Source: Scytalidium lignicola (Eukaryota; Ascomycota; Leotiomycetes). From it: a stretch of DNA of 64,000 nt. A program made the translations under genes and the position numbers. A model generated the notes under the pieces. That model ran no database searches, had not been told where the DNA came from, and saw only the letters and a list, made by a program, of their open reading frames with translations. The DNA lies in assembly GCA_002812745.2 (NCBI GenBank), contig NCSJ02000181.1, positions 21,171-85,170 of the forward strand, written 5' to 3'. Shown piece by piece: positions 51,338-64,000 of the stretch; the first letter of the stretch is position 1, and each line of letters opens with the position of its first letter.

Positions 51338-51748
51338 ACGTAAATCCCTATGTTACCGATCACCGAAATTTACCGCAAAATTGAGCAGAATCACCCCCCA
51401 GCAAACTTAACAACAATATTATTAAATATAACTAAATTTTATAATTTGACTTTTTGATTATTATGTAATAAGTTTTTAAAGTTTTGTACAATTGACATCT
51501 ATAGTTTGTGTTATAATATATATTAGCCTTAATTTTGAAGTCCAAAATTATAACTAGCAATGTTACTAAATTATAAATAACCAAAAATCCTAATATTAAG
51601 GTTAAATTAGGATAATTTGTTATATTATAAAATATAAAGTTATAAGATTCTATTGTTGTTAAGTTTGCTGGGGGGTGATTCTGCTCAATTTAGCGGTAAA
51701 TTTCAGTGATCGGTAACGTAGGGTGATCGGTAACATAGGGATTTACGT
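51338..51748. mobile_element. 411-bp MITE with long inverted repeats and TA duplication
   Basis: The ends are inverted copies of ACGTAAATCCCTATGTTACC extended to about 90 bp (GATCACC, AAATTTACCGC, TTGAGCAGAATCACCCCCCA, GCAAACTTAACAACAATA). TA flanks both sides (51336-51337 and 51749-51750), as in Tc1/mariner insertions. The right arm carries an extra copy of the CCCTAYGTTACCGATCA sub-repeat. The core is AT-rich and non-coding. It must have moved with a transposase supplied elsewhere. Confidence 0.88.
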
Positions 51749-51789
51749 TAGCACTAACTGACACTCCGCTGTAAGCAGGGGCTTCTTTC

Positions 51790-53860
51790 TATTACGGCAC
51801 AAAACTCTTCAATTTATTCAAGTTCAAAGAAGCTATTCAAAATCCTACTCTTTTTCTAATGCTTAAGGCATTCTGTCCACTTAATTGTGTTTGGGTTCAT
51901 TTGTCCCCTCTCCCACGATATCGTACGACGTGCCCTTGAAAATACTTGCTCTGGTTCATCACTTATGGTTGGAATTGAAAGAATATCAATAGCTATATAT
52001 GAAAGCCGTGGCCATCGTTGTCTTTGGCTATCTTGGCATTACTATGCAAGTGCTTCAGCTTTGCCCGGATTGTATGGCTCTCCAGAATTATAATCTTGGT
52101 ATTCATCTTGGCTTGTTGGCCGAGCTACTTGCCCAAGAGTTTGGGCAATTTGATCGAAAGTATCAAGTTCTTTTAGTTCTTCGGCTATGCTCTTGTGCGA
52201 GAAAGAAACTAAAGCTAGAGTAGTTGAAGCCTTTTCTCAATACTTCTCCCAGAGCCTTTTAACCTTTTCCAAAGTGGGTTTTGTCTACTTTTTAGGCTAA
52301 TTAACCTTAATATACTTGGAGCGACGACTTGGGTGAAAGATAAGAACAACAGCATATAATGTAGACATATCTGTCTTTAAATAATACTTATCAAAGACTG
52401 CTTACCCTTTTTCAATTTAAGTGATAAACTCCTTATCTTTTTTCTTTCTGAACGCAGCCTTACTTACAGTAAGTATATTGTTAGACTGAACAAAAAGAGA
52501 CCCTTACAAGTGAAAGTTGAAAATGTTTAATTAGTATATCTATTATAAAGAGAATTCGATCGATTGCAGCATAGTCTTCTTCAGTATAGAGCATAGTTTG
52601 ATAAAACGGCTCCAGAAACTCTTTAATCGTATGAAGTTTTCTCCAGTCCTCATTGGAGAGTTCATTGTCTTTTAGATCTGATTTATGATTTTGAACATAC
52701 TTGTTAATAGCTACTCTTAGATCTAAAGCCATAACAAGCATTTCATACCAGCTATTCTACCTTGTCCGATTATTAAGTGGAATCTGTCTTTCTACAAGAG
52801 CTAAAAATTCAGTGGTCCGAGCTGTCAAACTACGAATGTAAACGATAATATTGTGCATTTTGCCAAGTAGCCTTATAAGTCGGAATTTCACCTTTCTTGT
52901 TCCTTCGTTTCCTTTCTCCCCTTTTGCATCTTTATCATTGTGCAACTCAAGCTCTTCCAGATCTACAACATTTGCAAATAAGACACTTTACACGGCAAGG
53001 TTGATAATGTGGCTAATACAGTCAATTTGCCAGTGCTGTGCATCCTACTCTAAGTGCTCTTTATCAAACATATAACGTTGTATTATTTGGCAAAGCATGT
53101 TATTTGGGCTAGCATTATCAGCAACGATAGCCCTAAGCTTTTGTACGATGCCATAGTCTTCGAGGACCAGAAGAAGAATATCAAATTGGTTCTCCCTGTT
53201 ATGGCCGGCTATTGCATGAAGGGTCAGGAGAGCCTTTTGTCTCTTGAGGAGATGTGTAGTATAGTGTGTACAAATTGTTAAAAGAAGGTGTCCATTTGGA
53301 GAGGTCCAAATATCAAGGGACAGATGGATGCATGAGATTGTTGATTGCAGATCTCGTCATACTACGTCTTTGTAATTGGTCCAACACCCCTTTACTTTCC
53401 TTGTAATTGTAAAGTGTGCTGTAGTGATTATGCCCTCACATTCCAGGTTTAAAGTTTGACAAAAGGTGTGAAACTCAGGTCACTCGACACATGAAAAAGG
53501 GAGATTTCATACGATGATTAATGAAATCAAGGCTTTATCAATCATGAGCTGGTTGAGTTGCGACTGAAGAATTTCAGAATCAAACTCTTTTGCTTGACTA
53601 GCTGCCTTGGCTTGTAGATGAAGTTGTTTTAATTGCTGTACAACAACAACTTGAATCTTCTCTACATGCTTTTTAACGATGATTTGATAAGTCATGTGAA
53701 GGTGTTTCTTCATATTCGTAAGAAGATTAGAACCATATAACTTCTTTTCAGGGTTGACACAACGAGTGCAATACAAGAAATCAGGGTTCTCCTCATCTTC
53801 CACAATTAGTGTACAACAATAATCCTAGGCCGGACTCCATTTGGTATGTCAACTTTGGCT
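51790..53860 (-). pseudogene. Nearly complete but dead hAT-family transposase
   Basis: The minus strand reads, across a few stops and frame breaks, a full hAT transposase. A BED-type zinc finger (FLYCTRCVNPEKK to HLHMTYQIIVKKH) lies at about 53660-53790, and the catalytic start HLSLDIWTSPNGHLLLTI at about 53283-53330. IVADNASPNN lies at about 53105-53135 and DCISHIINLAV near 53000. A segment at 52481-52741 (ALDLRVAINKYVQ, SNEDWRKLHTIKEFLEPFYQT) and YYLKTDMSTLYAVVLIFHPS follow. The C-terminal dimerisation domain is PRLSYIAIDILSIPTISDEP with FSRARRTISWERGQMNP (about 51890-52015). Stops stand where Trp or Gln is expected (for example near 52215 and 52990), matching light RIP. It is much less eroded than the gypsy relic, so probably younger or less mutated. 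Terminal inverted repeats were not settled. Confidence 0.85.
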
Positions 53861-56800
53861 GGACTTGTAAGTAAAAGATTGTACGAAGGAAGATAAATTA
53901 GCTTTAAAAGTTATATTTATGAAGTAGTTATAACAAAGTCATCAGAAGAAAGGCACAATACGAATGCAGAATTAAAAAGTGGTAAAAGAAATTGATTCTA
54001 TTTCTTTCAAGGTTATATACAGATAAATAATCAATTCTTTATTAATCTATATCGATTCTGCTGATTCCTTATAAATACCGCCTAAGATCAATTTAGAATT
54101 GATACCTTAAGTATCAAAATCAACCTTGGTTAAAAGCATAGGATATTTTAAAACATAAACGAAAAGGTTGATAAGACTTACAATGAGAAAGTAAAATGAT
54201 AACCTGAAGTGAAATAAGTTTAACTGTATACTTGTAATAAGCAAAACTATTATTAAATTAAAGATCAAAAGTCTATATATATGTACTTTGTTATAAGAAT
54301 AATATTTCAAGATAATTCAACTATTACCTTAATATATATATACTATATACATAGCATAATAAGTATAAAAGTTAAGAGGAATATCAACTTTGTCTAGTAT
54401 AAGACAAGGTTGTAAATAAGTAAGTAATTAATCTTATTATTTACCTAACTCTTGATTAAGATTGTAAGCAATCCTTACAATGTTCTCTAGTATTTTATGA
54501 TATGCTTAAACACTACTTAACTGTTTGCTAATTTATTAGGAAATTTGTGAATATATAATAATGAAGATACAATAGTTTTGGTTATTATGGCTATATAATA
54601 GAAGACTTATAAGGAGGTTATAACTTATATCATTATCATTAATTACCTTATAAACTTCAACATAATTTTAAATTTTATACTTCAAACTAGCATTTTTAAG
54701 TAAATAACTTATAAATAAACAGTTAGACTAATAAGATATATGTTTTTTATAAGTATATAACACTTAGAAAACCTTATTTTATTATTTAATTTCTTGTGAT
54801 GACATTCTTTATACAATTCTTACTTGTTAATAAAAACCTCTTGATTATACTAAACATATTACACCAGAGTATAATATATATTCTAATATAAAGCACATTA
54901 TACCTTTTATATAAAATACTTATATAAATAGTTTTAAGTTAAACAAATAAATTTAATAATAGTACAAAGGTTATTCTGACTATTATTAACATAGCTTACA
55001 CTGTTATAAGTCTTGTCTGACAATATACAAGTTTAATATACTGTAAAAATACANTTTTCAAAGTATTACTAACTTTGTTTTTAAAACTTTGAAAATACTA
55101 AGAAATCTTTATGTTTTGAAACTTCAATACAATACCTTATTATATAAACTATATTTTGTAATATATACTATACTAAGTCTTCATCACCTAAGGAAGTATA
55201 ATTACTTTTAAGATATAATTATAAATATACTTCAAATAAAGAGCAGAAGACATTGTTATATATAACCTCTGAAACTTCTTCNAAAAAAGACTAAATGCTC
55301 TAATTAGTCTTAGACAAGTCTACATAATACTCTAAGGGGAAAACCTTTGTAATATCTCTATGTAATTTCTATATTAAGCTTTAGTATAATTGTATTACTA
55401 ATTTTTCCGTCAAACTTCAAATCTTAAGTTATATCTTTAATAAATGTTTTTGTAATATTAGAAAAGTCTGTAAAACTCGTCTTCTTGTATATCTAATCTA
55501 TACTTAATAATGAACAAATGAAAAAATATAACTTAAGGTTTAAAAGTCAAACAATTCTTATTTGCTTATAAAGTAATTAACTTATTATAATATTCATAAT
55601 ATAAGTTCTCTTAAGAAAGAATACTGTTTGTCCTTTTATCTTCAAGTATATCTACTGGAGTTTAAAATTATAAAACATCTTCTATTATAAATAAGAGAAT
55701 TATATTAAAGGTTCTTATATTCCTAAGTAATAACTCTTAGAACATTTTATCAAAAGTTTGATTACTAATGTTATTATCATTAATATCAAGGTTAAAATCT
55801 TGATGTATATTTGAAGTTAACATTATAATACTCTTATTTATCATATTATCATCTTCTGAGTATTCTTATGCAAATTAATTTAATATTATATACAATGATA
55901 AAAGTAACTTTTTAATTTATAATAACTTAATGTTTTTCTCAACTTAATACCTTAAGGCTTATATGTTTATTAAATCCAAAGTTCTTAGACGAACTGGACT
56001 TATAAAATCTTCTTCTGAAAGTAATAAATTTACTTCTTTTAAAACAACCTTTATCTTTATAAGCTTATTCTTTATATATTCGTTGTTTTCGAGAAATAAC
56101 TTATAAGTACATCGTTATAATAACATATATATATATTCTTCTTCATGTTCTTGACTATAAGATTAACAATTTGATCAGAGTGTTAAGTTTCATAATTAAT
56201 TACTGTATAATATATACAAAACTACTCTTTATTACTTATGTATATAGAAATTACAATTCAACAATAACGCCTTTATATATCCTTTAAGATAATAAGAAAG
56301 TATAATAATACTTACATTTAACCTTTTTCATATAATAATATCTACAAGTAACTGATTACTTTATATGTTTTTTCTTAACTATAAAACAATTCTACATGCT
56401 TTCGTTATTCAATACTCTCTTAACTATTTTCAATCTCTTAATTGTTAAAAATTTAATACTAATAATGATATAATTAAAGATCTTAATTCTAAGTTCTTTA
56501 TAACAACAAGTTTATATATACCTCAAAACCTTAGAATCTTTATGTTTAACTAAACTTCCTTTGTTATATTACTAATAAGTGATTAATACTTACTCTTATC
56601 AANTTTTTAAGGTGATTTTAAATAAACTCCAAGTCCTTATAAAGTTATATGTCCAAGTATACATAAATTAGTACATTTCACTAACTTACTTCTTCATATA
56701 TTATAATTATATAATATACTTTAGAAAATTTATAAGAGATAATATTAACTACAAGTGTTATTTCTTATTTAACTTATAAAACTATATTGTTATTTAGAGA

Positions 56801-56928
56801 ATATACTATTATTCTCTTCTTAAAATCTTAACAACATAGTATAAGGTTACCTTTATTAAAAGTCTCTTCATTTGTTAATGTTAAATTATTACTTTAACCT
56901 TTAAATTTTCTACTTAAGTACAATGATT
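53861..56928. other. AT-rich desert, nothing recognised
   Basis: TpA-rich sequence has stops in all frames; the open frame at 54107-54310 (-) is short and hydrophobic. A few words near 53990-54080 (ATTGATTC, ATATCGATTCTGCTGATTCC) echo the ATCGATTC words at 51257-51325 and may mark the far end of the hAT element. Confidence 0.45.
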
Positions 56929-56936
56929 ATCTTCTT

Positions 56937-57385
56937 TAGACTAGCCGAACGGTCCAGACGAGACCGTATGGTCCGGACCGTACGGTCTGGTTAGACCGTC
57001 AGACTGTATAAATTTAAATTTAAATTAAAATAATAAATATAATTATTTATTAAAAAATTATTTATTAAATAAAAATAGTATTGTTTTATAATAACGGTAA
57101 TATAAATTAAATTTAATAATTTTTAATTTTAATTTTTAGTTAAGACCGTACAGACCACGGTCTCAAAACGGTCTGCATTTTAATTTAATTTCAGACCGTA
57201 GACCGTACGGTCCGGTCTCAAATTTTTAAGTTCAGACCGTAGTCNTTTTCAGACCAGACTGTACGGTCTACGGTCTGAAAACGGTCCCCATAATTTGAAT
57301 TGCTCAGACCACGGTCTGAAACGGTCTACAAAAACCTTACGGTCTGGTCTGGACCACGGTCTAATGCAACGGTCCGGCCAGTCTA
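56937..57385. mobile_element. 449-bp hAT-type MITE with GACCGTACGGTC motif array
   Basis: A perfect 8-bp duplication ATCTTCTT (56929-56936 and 57386-57393) flanks ends that are inverted: TAGACTAGCCGAAC on the left, and the reverse complement of the right end is TAGACTGGCCGGAC. An 8-bp duplication and a TAG-starting end fit the hAT superfamily. Inside, AGACCGTACGGTCT and its halves (GACCGT, ACGGTC) occur more than a dozen times in both orientations around an AT-only core (about 57000-57120). Such sub-terminal motifs usually bind the transposase. There is no coding capacity. It is the only CpG-rich spot in this desert. Confidence 0.9.
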
Positions 57386-57393
57386 ATCTTCTT

Positions 57394-60300
57394 TATACAA
57401 AAACTATATTGTATATAATTACCTTTGATATAAACTATAATGAATTTAATCTCTATATATTATAATAATATTAAGAAGTATTTATAATAAAGCTTTTAGT
57501 ATAAATATTACAAATCCTAACCATTGTAAAACTTTAACAATTATATATCAAATATTCTTTAGACTTTACATACTACCTAAATTCACTTATAGAGGCCTTT
57601 AGACTGTTTATCACATATATAATTACTATTAGCCTTAGGGAAACTTAATTATGTTTTTTAGCAAAAGACACAAGGATAAGAATAAGGTTATAACATCCAA
57701 AGGTTTCAACGTTAGATTAGTTAGAATTAAAATGTATACTATTATATAATTAAATATAACAGTTTATAAACTAAACCTAGTCTTAATTTAATCATTTCTA
57801 ATAAGCTAATCCAAGAATAAAACATATTATTACTATTACAACAAATAATACACATAACATTAACAATAATATAAGTTCTTTTTAAATTTAAAGTTATTTT
57901 CTGTTTAAAAGTAAACTAACAACATTAAGAATATTATGATTTAAGATTTGTATTTATTTGTATTTCTTTAATTTAAACTAAAGTTCAAATAATTTTAAAA
58001 TGAAAATTGTATAATAAAACTAAATANTTTTTTTATTTTAATCTACAAGATTATTTCATACCTTTTTATTGATAAATACCTTCAATTAAAGTTTTGATCT
58101 TGTTTAGTTATTATTTGTTATCTCCTTAAACTTGAAATACNTTTTTGTATATCTTCAAACTCTTAGGATTTACTATTATATAAAACATAACTTTGTTTTT
58201 ACTTACTAAACCTTTAACTAAAATTTCCAACTTCTTATCTACAAGTGAATATAATATGTTATCAATATAAAATACATATTTTAACATATGTCTTTTGCTT
58301 AATACATTTCTAATATTAACTTTCAGTCATTCTTCTAATGTTATCATTCTCTTTATTTTAACCTTAAACTTTATAAATAATAATATATGCTTATCTTTAT
58401 CCTATAATTAACGTTGGTTAATACATATAAAGTCTTCAATTTCATTAAATTAACATATAATGTTATATATCTTAACAAAGCTAAAGTATATACTTAATAA
58501 ATTAAGAACTTTATCATTAAAATACACAATTATTAATACTAAGTTTAAAGAGTAATAGTTAGCCCTTCAACTTTAAAATCAGAATATATACAATCTTCTA
58601 AGTATTTAAACCTCTTCATAATCTCTTTTAACTTGTATCAAGTCCTCTTATACTTATACACTATAGTCAAACATAAAGAAATACAACCTCTTATAAATCT
58701 TTAAGCCTTTTAACCCTTAGAAAGTTAATAGTTGACTTGAAAATAATTGTTTATACATTAACTCTCTTAGTTCTTCCAAGCCTTTAATACTACACAATAC
58801 TTTCAAATTATAATTGTATACATTTACTATTATACTAAGAGCTTTGTCTTATATACAATCTGTGTACAACAGAAGTAATAATATACTACTAACAAAGGTA
58901 TAAGCATAGTTTATACTACTATTACCGGATATTAATTGTATTCAAGGTGAAAAGCTTTTATTATAAAACTACTTTACAACATTGGCTAGTAAAACAAAGC
59001 TTGTTGAGGTTATACTTTATAAAGAGGAGAAGTCAACATCAAATTTCAACTACACTCCGTTATCCTTTAAGTTAGTCAAATACTTTATTAAAGTTCTCGG
59101 GATAATAACTTTTAATTTAAATATTAACTTAAGTAAGAAATTAACATTAAAGTACACAAGAAATCCTGAATAAAAAACGATCTTAATCTTAATACTAAGA
59201 GCAAAGAGGATAAAAGCCTATATTATCTATGTAATTGTTGTATACTAGAAGAGGATATCTAAGGACAAAAGGTTAATATACAGTATATAATCTTTCTTTA
59301 TTTAGAGTAAGACTTCGCTAACATTATAAAGGATATACTTTAAAGTACTTGTAATCTTAGAAGAATAAAAGATAAATGCAAAATAGTTAAAAGGCAATTA
59401 CTTAAATATTAATTTCCTACCTCTCTTATATAATAAGAAGACGTCAAAATCAAGCTTTTTAAAAACACTTGTTATACAAACGTTAATGTTTGATAGTATA
59501 AGTATTATGTTCAGTAAAGATAATTATTAAGTTATAACTCTTAACTACTTAACTACTAATAGCATAAAATCTTTATACTTTTTATTATAATTAACTAAAG
59601 CATTAACAAATACTAATTTAGGTTATATCTATATTAATTAATCTAAGATGCTTTTAATCTTAAAGTTTGTTAAAATAATAATTTATATTATACTTATTAA
59701 TAAAATAGTTAAGTATATAGTAATCGAAGACTAATTGTTAAATATGACAATTGTTATTTAATTGCCTTGTATAACATTATTTACTCTCATCATATTAGCA
59801 ATCTTTTCTACTTGTGAATAAAGTATACTTTATATAACATTATTATTATCAAATGAATTCTCTTTAACTTTTATAATAACTATTATGTTTAAATCATAAC
59901 TAAACATAAAATTTTTAGTAAAGTTCATCCTTATATTTAAAAAGAATTTAAAAGTTAAAAACATTTTTTTATAATGTTAAAGTTTATATTAATATAGTTT
60001 ATTAAAGTTATAAATCATGTATTACTCTTCTTACAAGTTTAAATGCTTTAAACAACTACTTTATAGTACAAATGTCTAAGAATTCAAATACAATTATCTA
60101 AAAGTCTCTAACAATGTCTGAATTCATTAACTAATCATAAAATGCATAGTAATCATTTAAGGTAACTTTATAATTCTTAGTAGAAAAGTCTTTAAACTTA
60201 ACTATAAACAATTGTTATAAATCATCTTCAGATGGTATTTAAATTAAGTTATTGTATAATGTTATACTTTCTAAGAGTAAGCATTAATTTGTATAATTTA

Positions 60301-63300
60301 AGCTTGATATTAACAAACTTTAATAACAACTAAGAAATAAAAGCTTATTCTTTCTAAGAGATAACTTATAACAAAAGATTATCCTAACATTGAAATTGTA
60401 CTCAAGTTTACAAGTATTATTTATTGTCCAAGGTTAGTTAATTTCTCTAGAGCTTATTCTTTCCTTTGATATAATAGTTAAATTCACTGAAAATATACAA
60501 CCTCAATTCTAGCTACTGACTAAGTAAGCTAAACCTCAACATTATTAGACATTTATTAAGAACTAACTACTTATATACTCTCTTAAGCAAAAGTGTTAAT
60601 AAGGAAGTTGTTTTTTAATAATTCTTAGAAGAAATGTTATGAAAAAATATTAGGTTTTTAACAAAAGTAAATATATTATTCTTAGTACAAAAAGGTTATG
60701 TTTACTTTTACTAAGATTAAGACTACTTAAAGGAAGTAATATAATAAGGTAGTTTAGTAATACTAAGAAAGCTAGACTATAAAGAGGATTTACAAATGTT
60801 GATAATTCTAAACTTAAAAAATATAAAACCAATTCTAATCAAAAAGTATTCATAGAAAACCTCTAAGATTACATCATCAAGAGGAAGAGTATTATTCTTA
60901 TCCTTATTATATTATAAGATAAATCACCATTAAAATTCTATTTAATAATTAAACTGATTTTGATACTTATATTAACTTGTAAATTATTTACACAAGAGAA
61001 ACAAAGTTATAAAACAATGAGAAACAAATAATTATAATAAAGAATAAACAATCTAAGACAAGACCATGCCTGAAAACGAGCTTTAGTATGAGTAATACAT
61101 GGTTTCTTTTGCAAAATACTCTAGGATAATTTATTTTTACTAATAACTTCTACTAATTATAAGACAGTTTAAATAATAATTAAAGAATAAGGTTTTTATA
61201 AATTAACTTAATATTATTATTATTAAAATTATACTTCTCCTTTAAATAACCTATTACCCTTTTATACTTTTATCTTATTATACTAAGTATTATCAGCATA
61301 TTCTCTACCTTATAAGTTTACTTTATATATTAGTATACTTAAGTTAAACACTTTACTCTTCAACTTCTTTTATTAAGAGTAATTTACACTTCTCTTATTA
61401 CTTCCCTTTTCTCCTCTAACATAAAGTATTACAAGAAGAGCTTTCTTAGTAATTATAATATTAACTTAACATTTCCTTACTTAGAAAGCTTATACTCTAC
61501 AATAATAATTTTATTATTATATCCAAGGTTGATAATTAGTTTTAATTAAAGTAAATATTAAATTAATTAATTAAATTCTAAACCTTATAAAGTTCTTATT
61601 ATAATTAAATTAGTTTAATATTATTTATATATACACTTAATCTATACATGATTTTAACTTATATATGATTATATTAACATTAAGTTATTTTTTTAATATT
61701 TCTTTTTCTTTATTAAACTTATTTACTTATTCAAGTAATTGTTAATCATTATTTCTTGTTTACTTATTATTTATTTTAAGTTATAATTTTATAATTAATA
61801 ATATATTAAATACTCTAAGTATAAAGTATTAATAAGTAAATTAATAATTACCTTATCTTAAATCAAATTCATTATTAATCAACTTTAAAATTTACTTACA
61901 ACTTTAAATTAACTAACAAAATAATAACAAGTTACTTATAATTTTACTCCTTGTCTTATACTTCTTAATATATAATAATAATCATAAATATTCTTATATT
62001 TAAAGTTTAACTTTGTGATAAATCATTAACCTTATATCCATAACATTTTATAAAATAAAGTTAATAAATTAAATTAAAGCTGAACAAAGTTATAATTTTA
62101 TAATTGTAAAATTAAGTAAATCTTAAACAACTCTTACTTTTAATTACTATTCCTTATATAGTTTAAAGATATTTTAAAACAAGAATAATAAATTTAAATA
62201 TTAGTTATAAAATAAGTTATGTTTTTTAATATTTAAGATAATTAATTCTATACAAGTTAACATATTGTTATTATTATAAATACTCAAGGTACTTTATTAA
62301 TACTCTATTATAATAAAGTTAATAATTACTCTTTATTAACTTAATTATCTTCTTCTAAGATAATTCTCTTAGTACAAGTAATAATTCCTCATTATATATG
62401 ATTATAATTATAATTTTAAGTATTATCTTAAATTATTTNATAAAAAAATCTAATAATTAAAAAGATTATTCAAATATATATAACTTTTAATATATTAATT
62501 ATATTTACTTACTTACTTTTATAAATAAAGTATAATTTAAAGAAGAAAATCAAGGATTAACATGATAAAAGAACTAGAATAATTGAACTTTAACATTATG
62601 TTAATACTAAAGCTTAATTCAATACTAATAGTAAAGTTGTACTTAATATGTTAAATATACTTAACTATGATATCATAGGTAAGATATAAGTATAACATAG
62701 TTATAAGACATAATGATAGTATTACAAGCCTTAACTATTAACAGAAGAACTAATAACACTAGAGCTATGAAAATAAGGAATACAGTTAAAGAAGGGTAAC
62801 AAAGTAAGAGTTAAGTAACAATGAACATAAGGATTTATTATAATTCAACTAGCTGGTTGAAGAGAAAAACATACATGAAGTACTCTAGTTGACAGNAAAA
62901 AATTTTTACACCTTAAATTTAAATGTAAAGTAATTGTGAAGTAATCTAATAATAATGATAATATATTAATTACTTGTAAAAACCTAAAAGAAGTACTCAT
63001 AGAAGTCATTTGACCTTAAGAGTATATATAAGCTTAGATGATAACCCTCTTAACAACAACAATGCAGTCTGACAATGAGTATACAAAGAATATACAACAA
63101 AGGACTTGTAGACTACCAGCGAAAAAAGACTATGAAATCATCATATATACTTTAAGTATACTATCAAAGTTTAAGAATTATAACCTACAAAACATAATAA
63201 TAACAATTAATATAATTACATTCTTATAAGGTAATATATGCATAATAAGGTAATTACCTAATAACAATATAATAATAGTCTTCGAAGATAGCCAAAAAGA

Positions 63301-63409
63301 ATAGTATTTACTTAACATATAATAAGTTCAAAAGGTATTTGGAAAAGAAGTGTAAATTGTTAGTAGTAGAGTTATTGTATATATTAAGAGCATATCCGAT
63401 TACTTGTTA
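57394..63409. other. AT-rich desert, nothing firmly recognised
   Basis: RIP-like sequence has only short open frames (58982-59173 +, 60650-60832 -, 63038-63229 +). I could not connect any to a family with confidence. Some of the right part may be the eroded 5' portion of the LINE relic that becomes recognisable at about 63410. Confidence 0.45.
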
Positions 63410-63890
63410 ATTGAATATAATGAAGCTTTAATCAAAGAAGTATTAGAAAAAGAGAATAAAATAACAATACTTTAGGTTAAAGCTTGTTAAGCTTATGAAA
63501 AAGGTTAATAATAGAAAAGCTGTTTATATATTGAATTAACAATTACAAGAAACATATACAAACTTATAGACTAAGGTTTATATTAAGAAGATCAAGTATT
63601 CTATTACAAGTTATTCAAGAACAAGTTATAGTTAAAACAATGTTTTAAATGTTAAGCTTAAGGACATCATACATAGTATTACAAAGTAAAAAAGCAATAT
63701 ACTTATTGTATAAGAGTAACATATAAAGGGGAAGAAGAAGAATGTTTAACAAACTTAAGAGAAATTATACTTAAGTGTTATGGTTATAATAAAGAACATA
63801 TAACANTTTGATCAAAGTTGTTTAACAGTAAAAGAGCATTGAGATTAAGTAAAAGAAGTATATAAAAACAGAGTAATAAAACTAGTTAGA
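63410..63890 (+). pseudogene. Degraded ORF1 (zinc-knuckle) of a Tad1-like LINE
   Basis: The plus strand reads ALIKEVLEKENKITIL, TRNIYKLID, EDQVFYYKLFKNKL and then QCFKC-stop-A-stop-GHHT, followed by YTYCIRVTYKGEEEECL and LKCYGYNKEH. The spacing of Cys and His (first knuckle from 63641; C-x2-C-x4-H, with the last Cys now Tyr by G-to-A) matches the gag-like RNA-binding ORF1 of fungal Tad1-clade LINEs. Several Gln or Arg positions are stops. ORF2 (endonuclease and reverse transcriptase) would lie beyond the window end. The family call rests mainly on the zinc-knuckle layout. Confidence 0.6.
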
Positions 63891-64000
63891 CTAAATAATA
63901 TAATTTATACTATAGCTTAACTTAACATAACCAAGCTAATAGAAAGTAACAAAGAAGAAGGATAGTAAATAGCATTTAAAAGGAAAAGACTTAAAACTCA

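Noticed and set aside
58982..59173. 63-codon frame resembling a reverse-transcriptase tail (KVLGIITFN)
   Set aside because: The similarity is limited to a few residues and is not continued by neighbouring sequence in any frame, so I did not call a LINE ORF2 here.

Overview
The window reads as a stretch of a filamentous ascomycete (Pezizomycotina) nuclear genome. The evidence is a spliced gene with 52-76 nt GT-AG introns and CTAAC-type branch points, a HET domain, fungal FunK1 and DUF7025/AAA relics, fungal transposons, and large tracts that look worn down by repeat-induced point mutation (RIP). Roughly 85% of the window is very AT- and TpA-rich, almost CpG-free DNA. In it, decayed genes can be recognised by Trp- or Gln-to-stop changes and G-to-A or C-to-T replacements.

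Layout: 1-11.6 kb is an AT desert holding a ruined AAA+ ATPase (minus strand, about 1.95-4.33 kb) and two mirror-image polypyrimidine/polypurine arrays. A ruined FunK1 protein kinase lies at 11.6-13.13 kb (+). From 13-30 kb there is AT desert with several tandem and interspersed repeats and a dead coiled-coil gene carrying a 33-bp repeat (19.2-19.6 kb). An unidentified dead gene lies at about 30.0-30.8 kb, and a small GC-richer island at 35.04-35.8 kb. A RIP-worn Ty3/gypsy retrotransposon (minus strand, 36.6-40.2 kb recognisable) precedes the gene island.

The gene island, 42.9-50.7 kb, is normal-GC DNA carrying one intact gene on the minus strand. Six exons join in frame to about 2467 codons: an Arg/Ser/His-rich N-terminus, a Sacsin/NO VEIN-type GHKL (Hsp90-like) ATPase, a long NOV-like middle, a NOV C-terminal nuclease-fold-like domain, and a C-terminal HET (heterokaryon incompatibility) domain. 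If the splicing is right, this is one polypeptide coupling a GHKL ATPase sensor-like front end to a HET death-effector domain. It is the most interesting object in the window.

Beyond the island, 51.2-53.9 kb holds a 411-bp TA-flanked MITE and an almost complete but dead hAT transposase. A second AT desert follows, containing a 449-bp hAT-type MITE with a perfect 8-bp target duplication and an array of GACCGTACGGTC-like motifs. The window ends inside a degraded gene resembling ORF1 (CCHC zinc-knuckle) of a Tad1-like LINE. No tRNA, rRNA, CRISPR or prokaryotic feature was seen.
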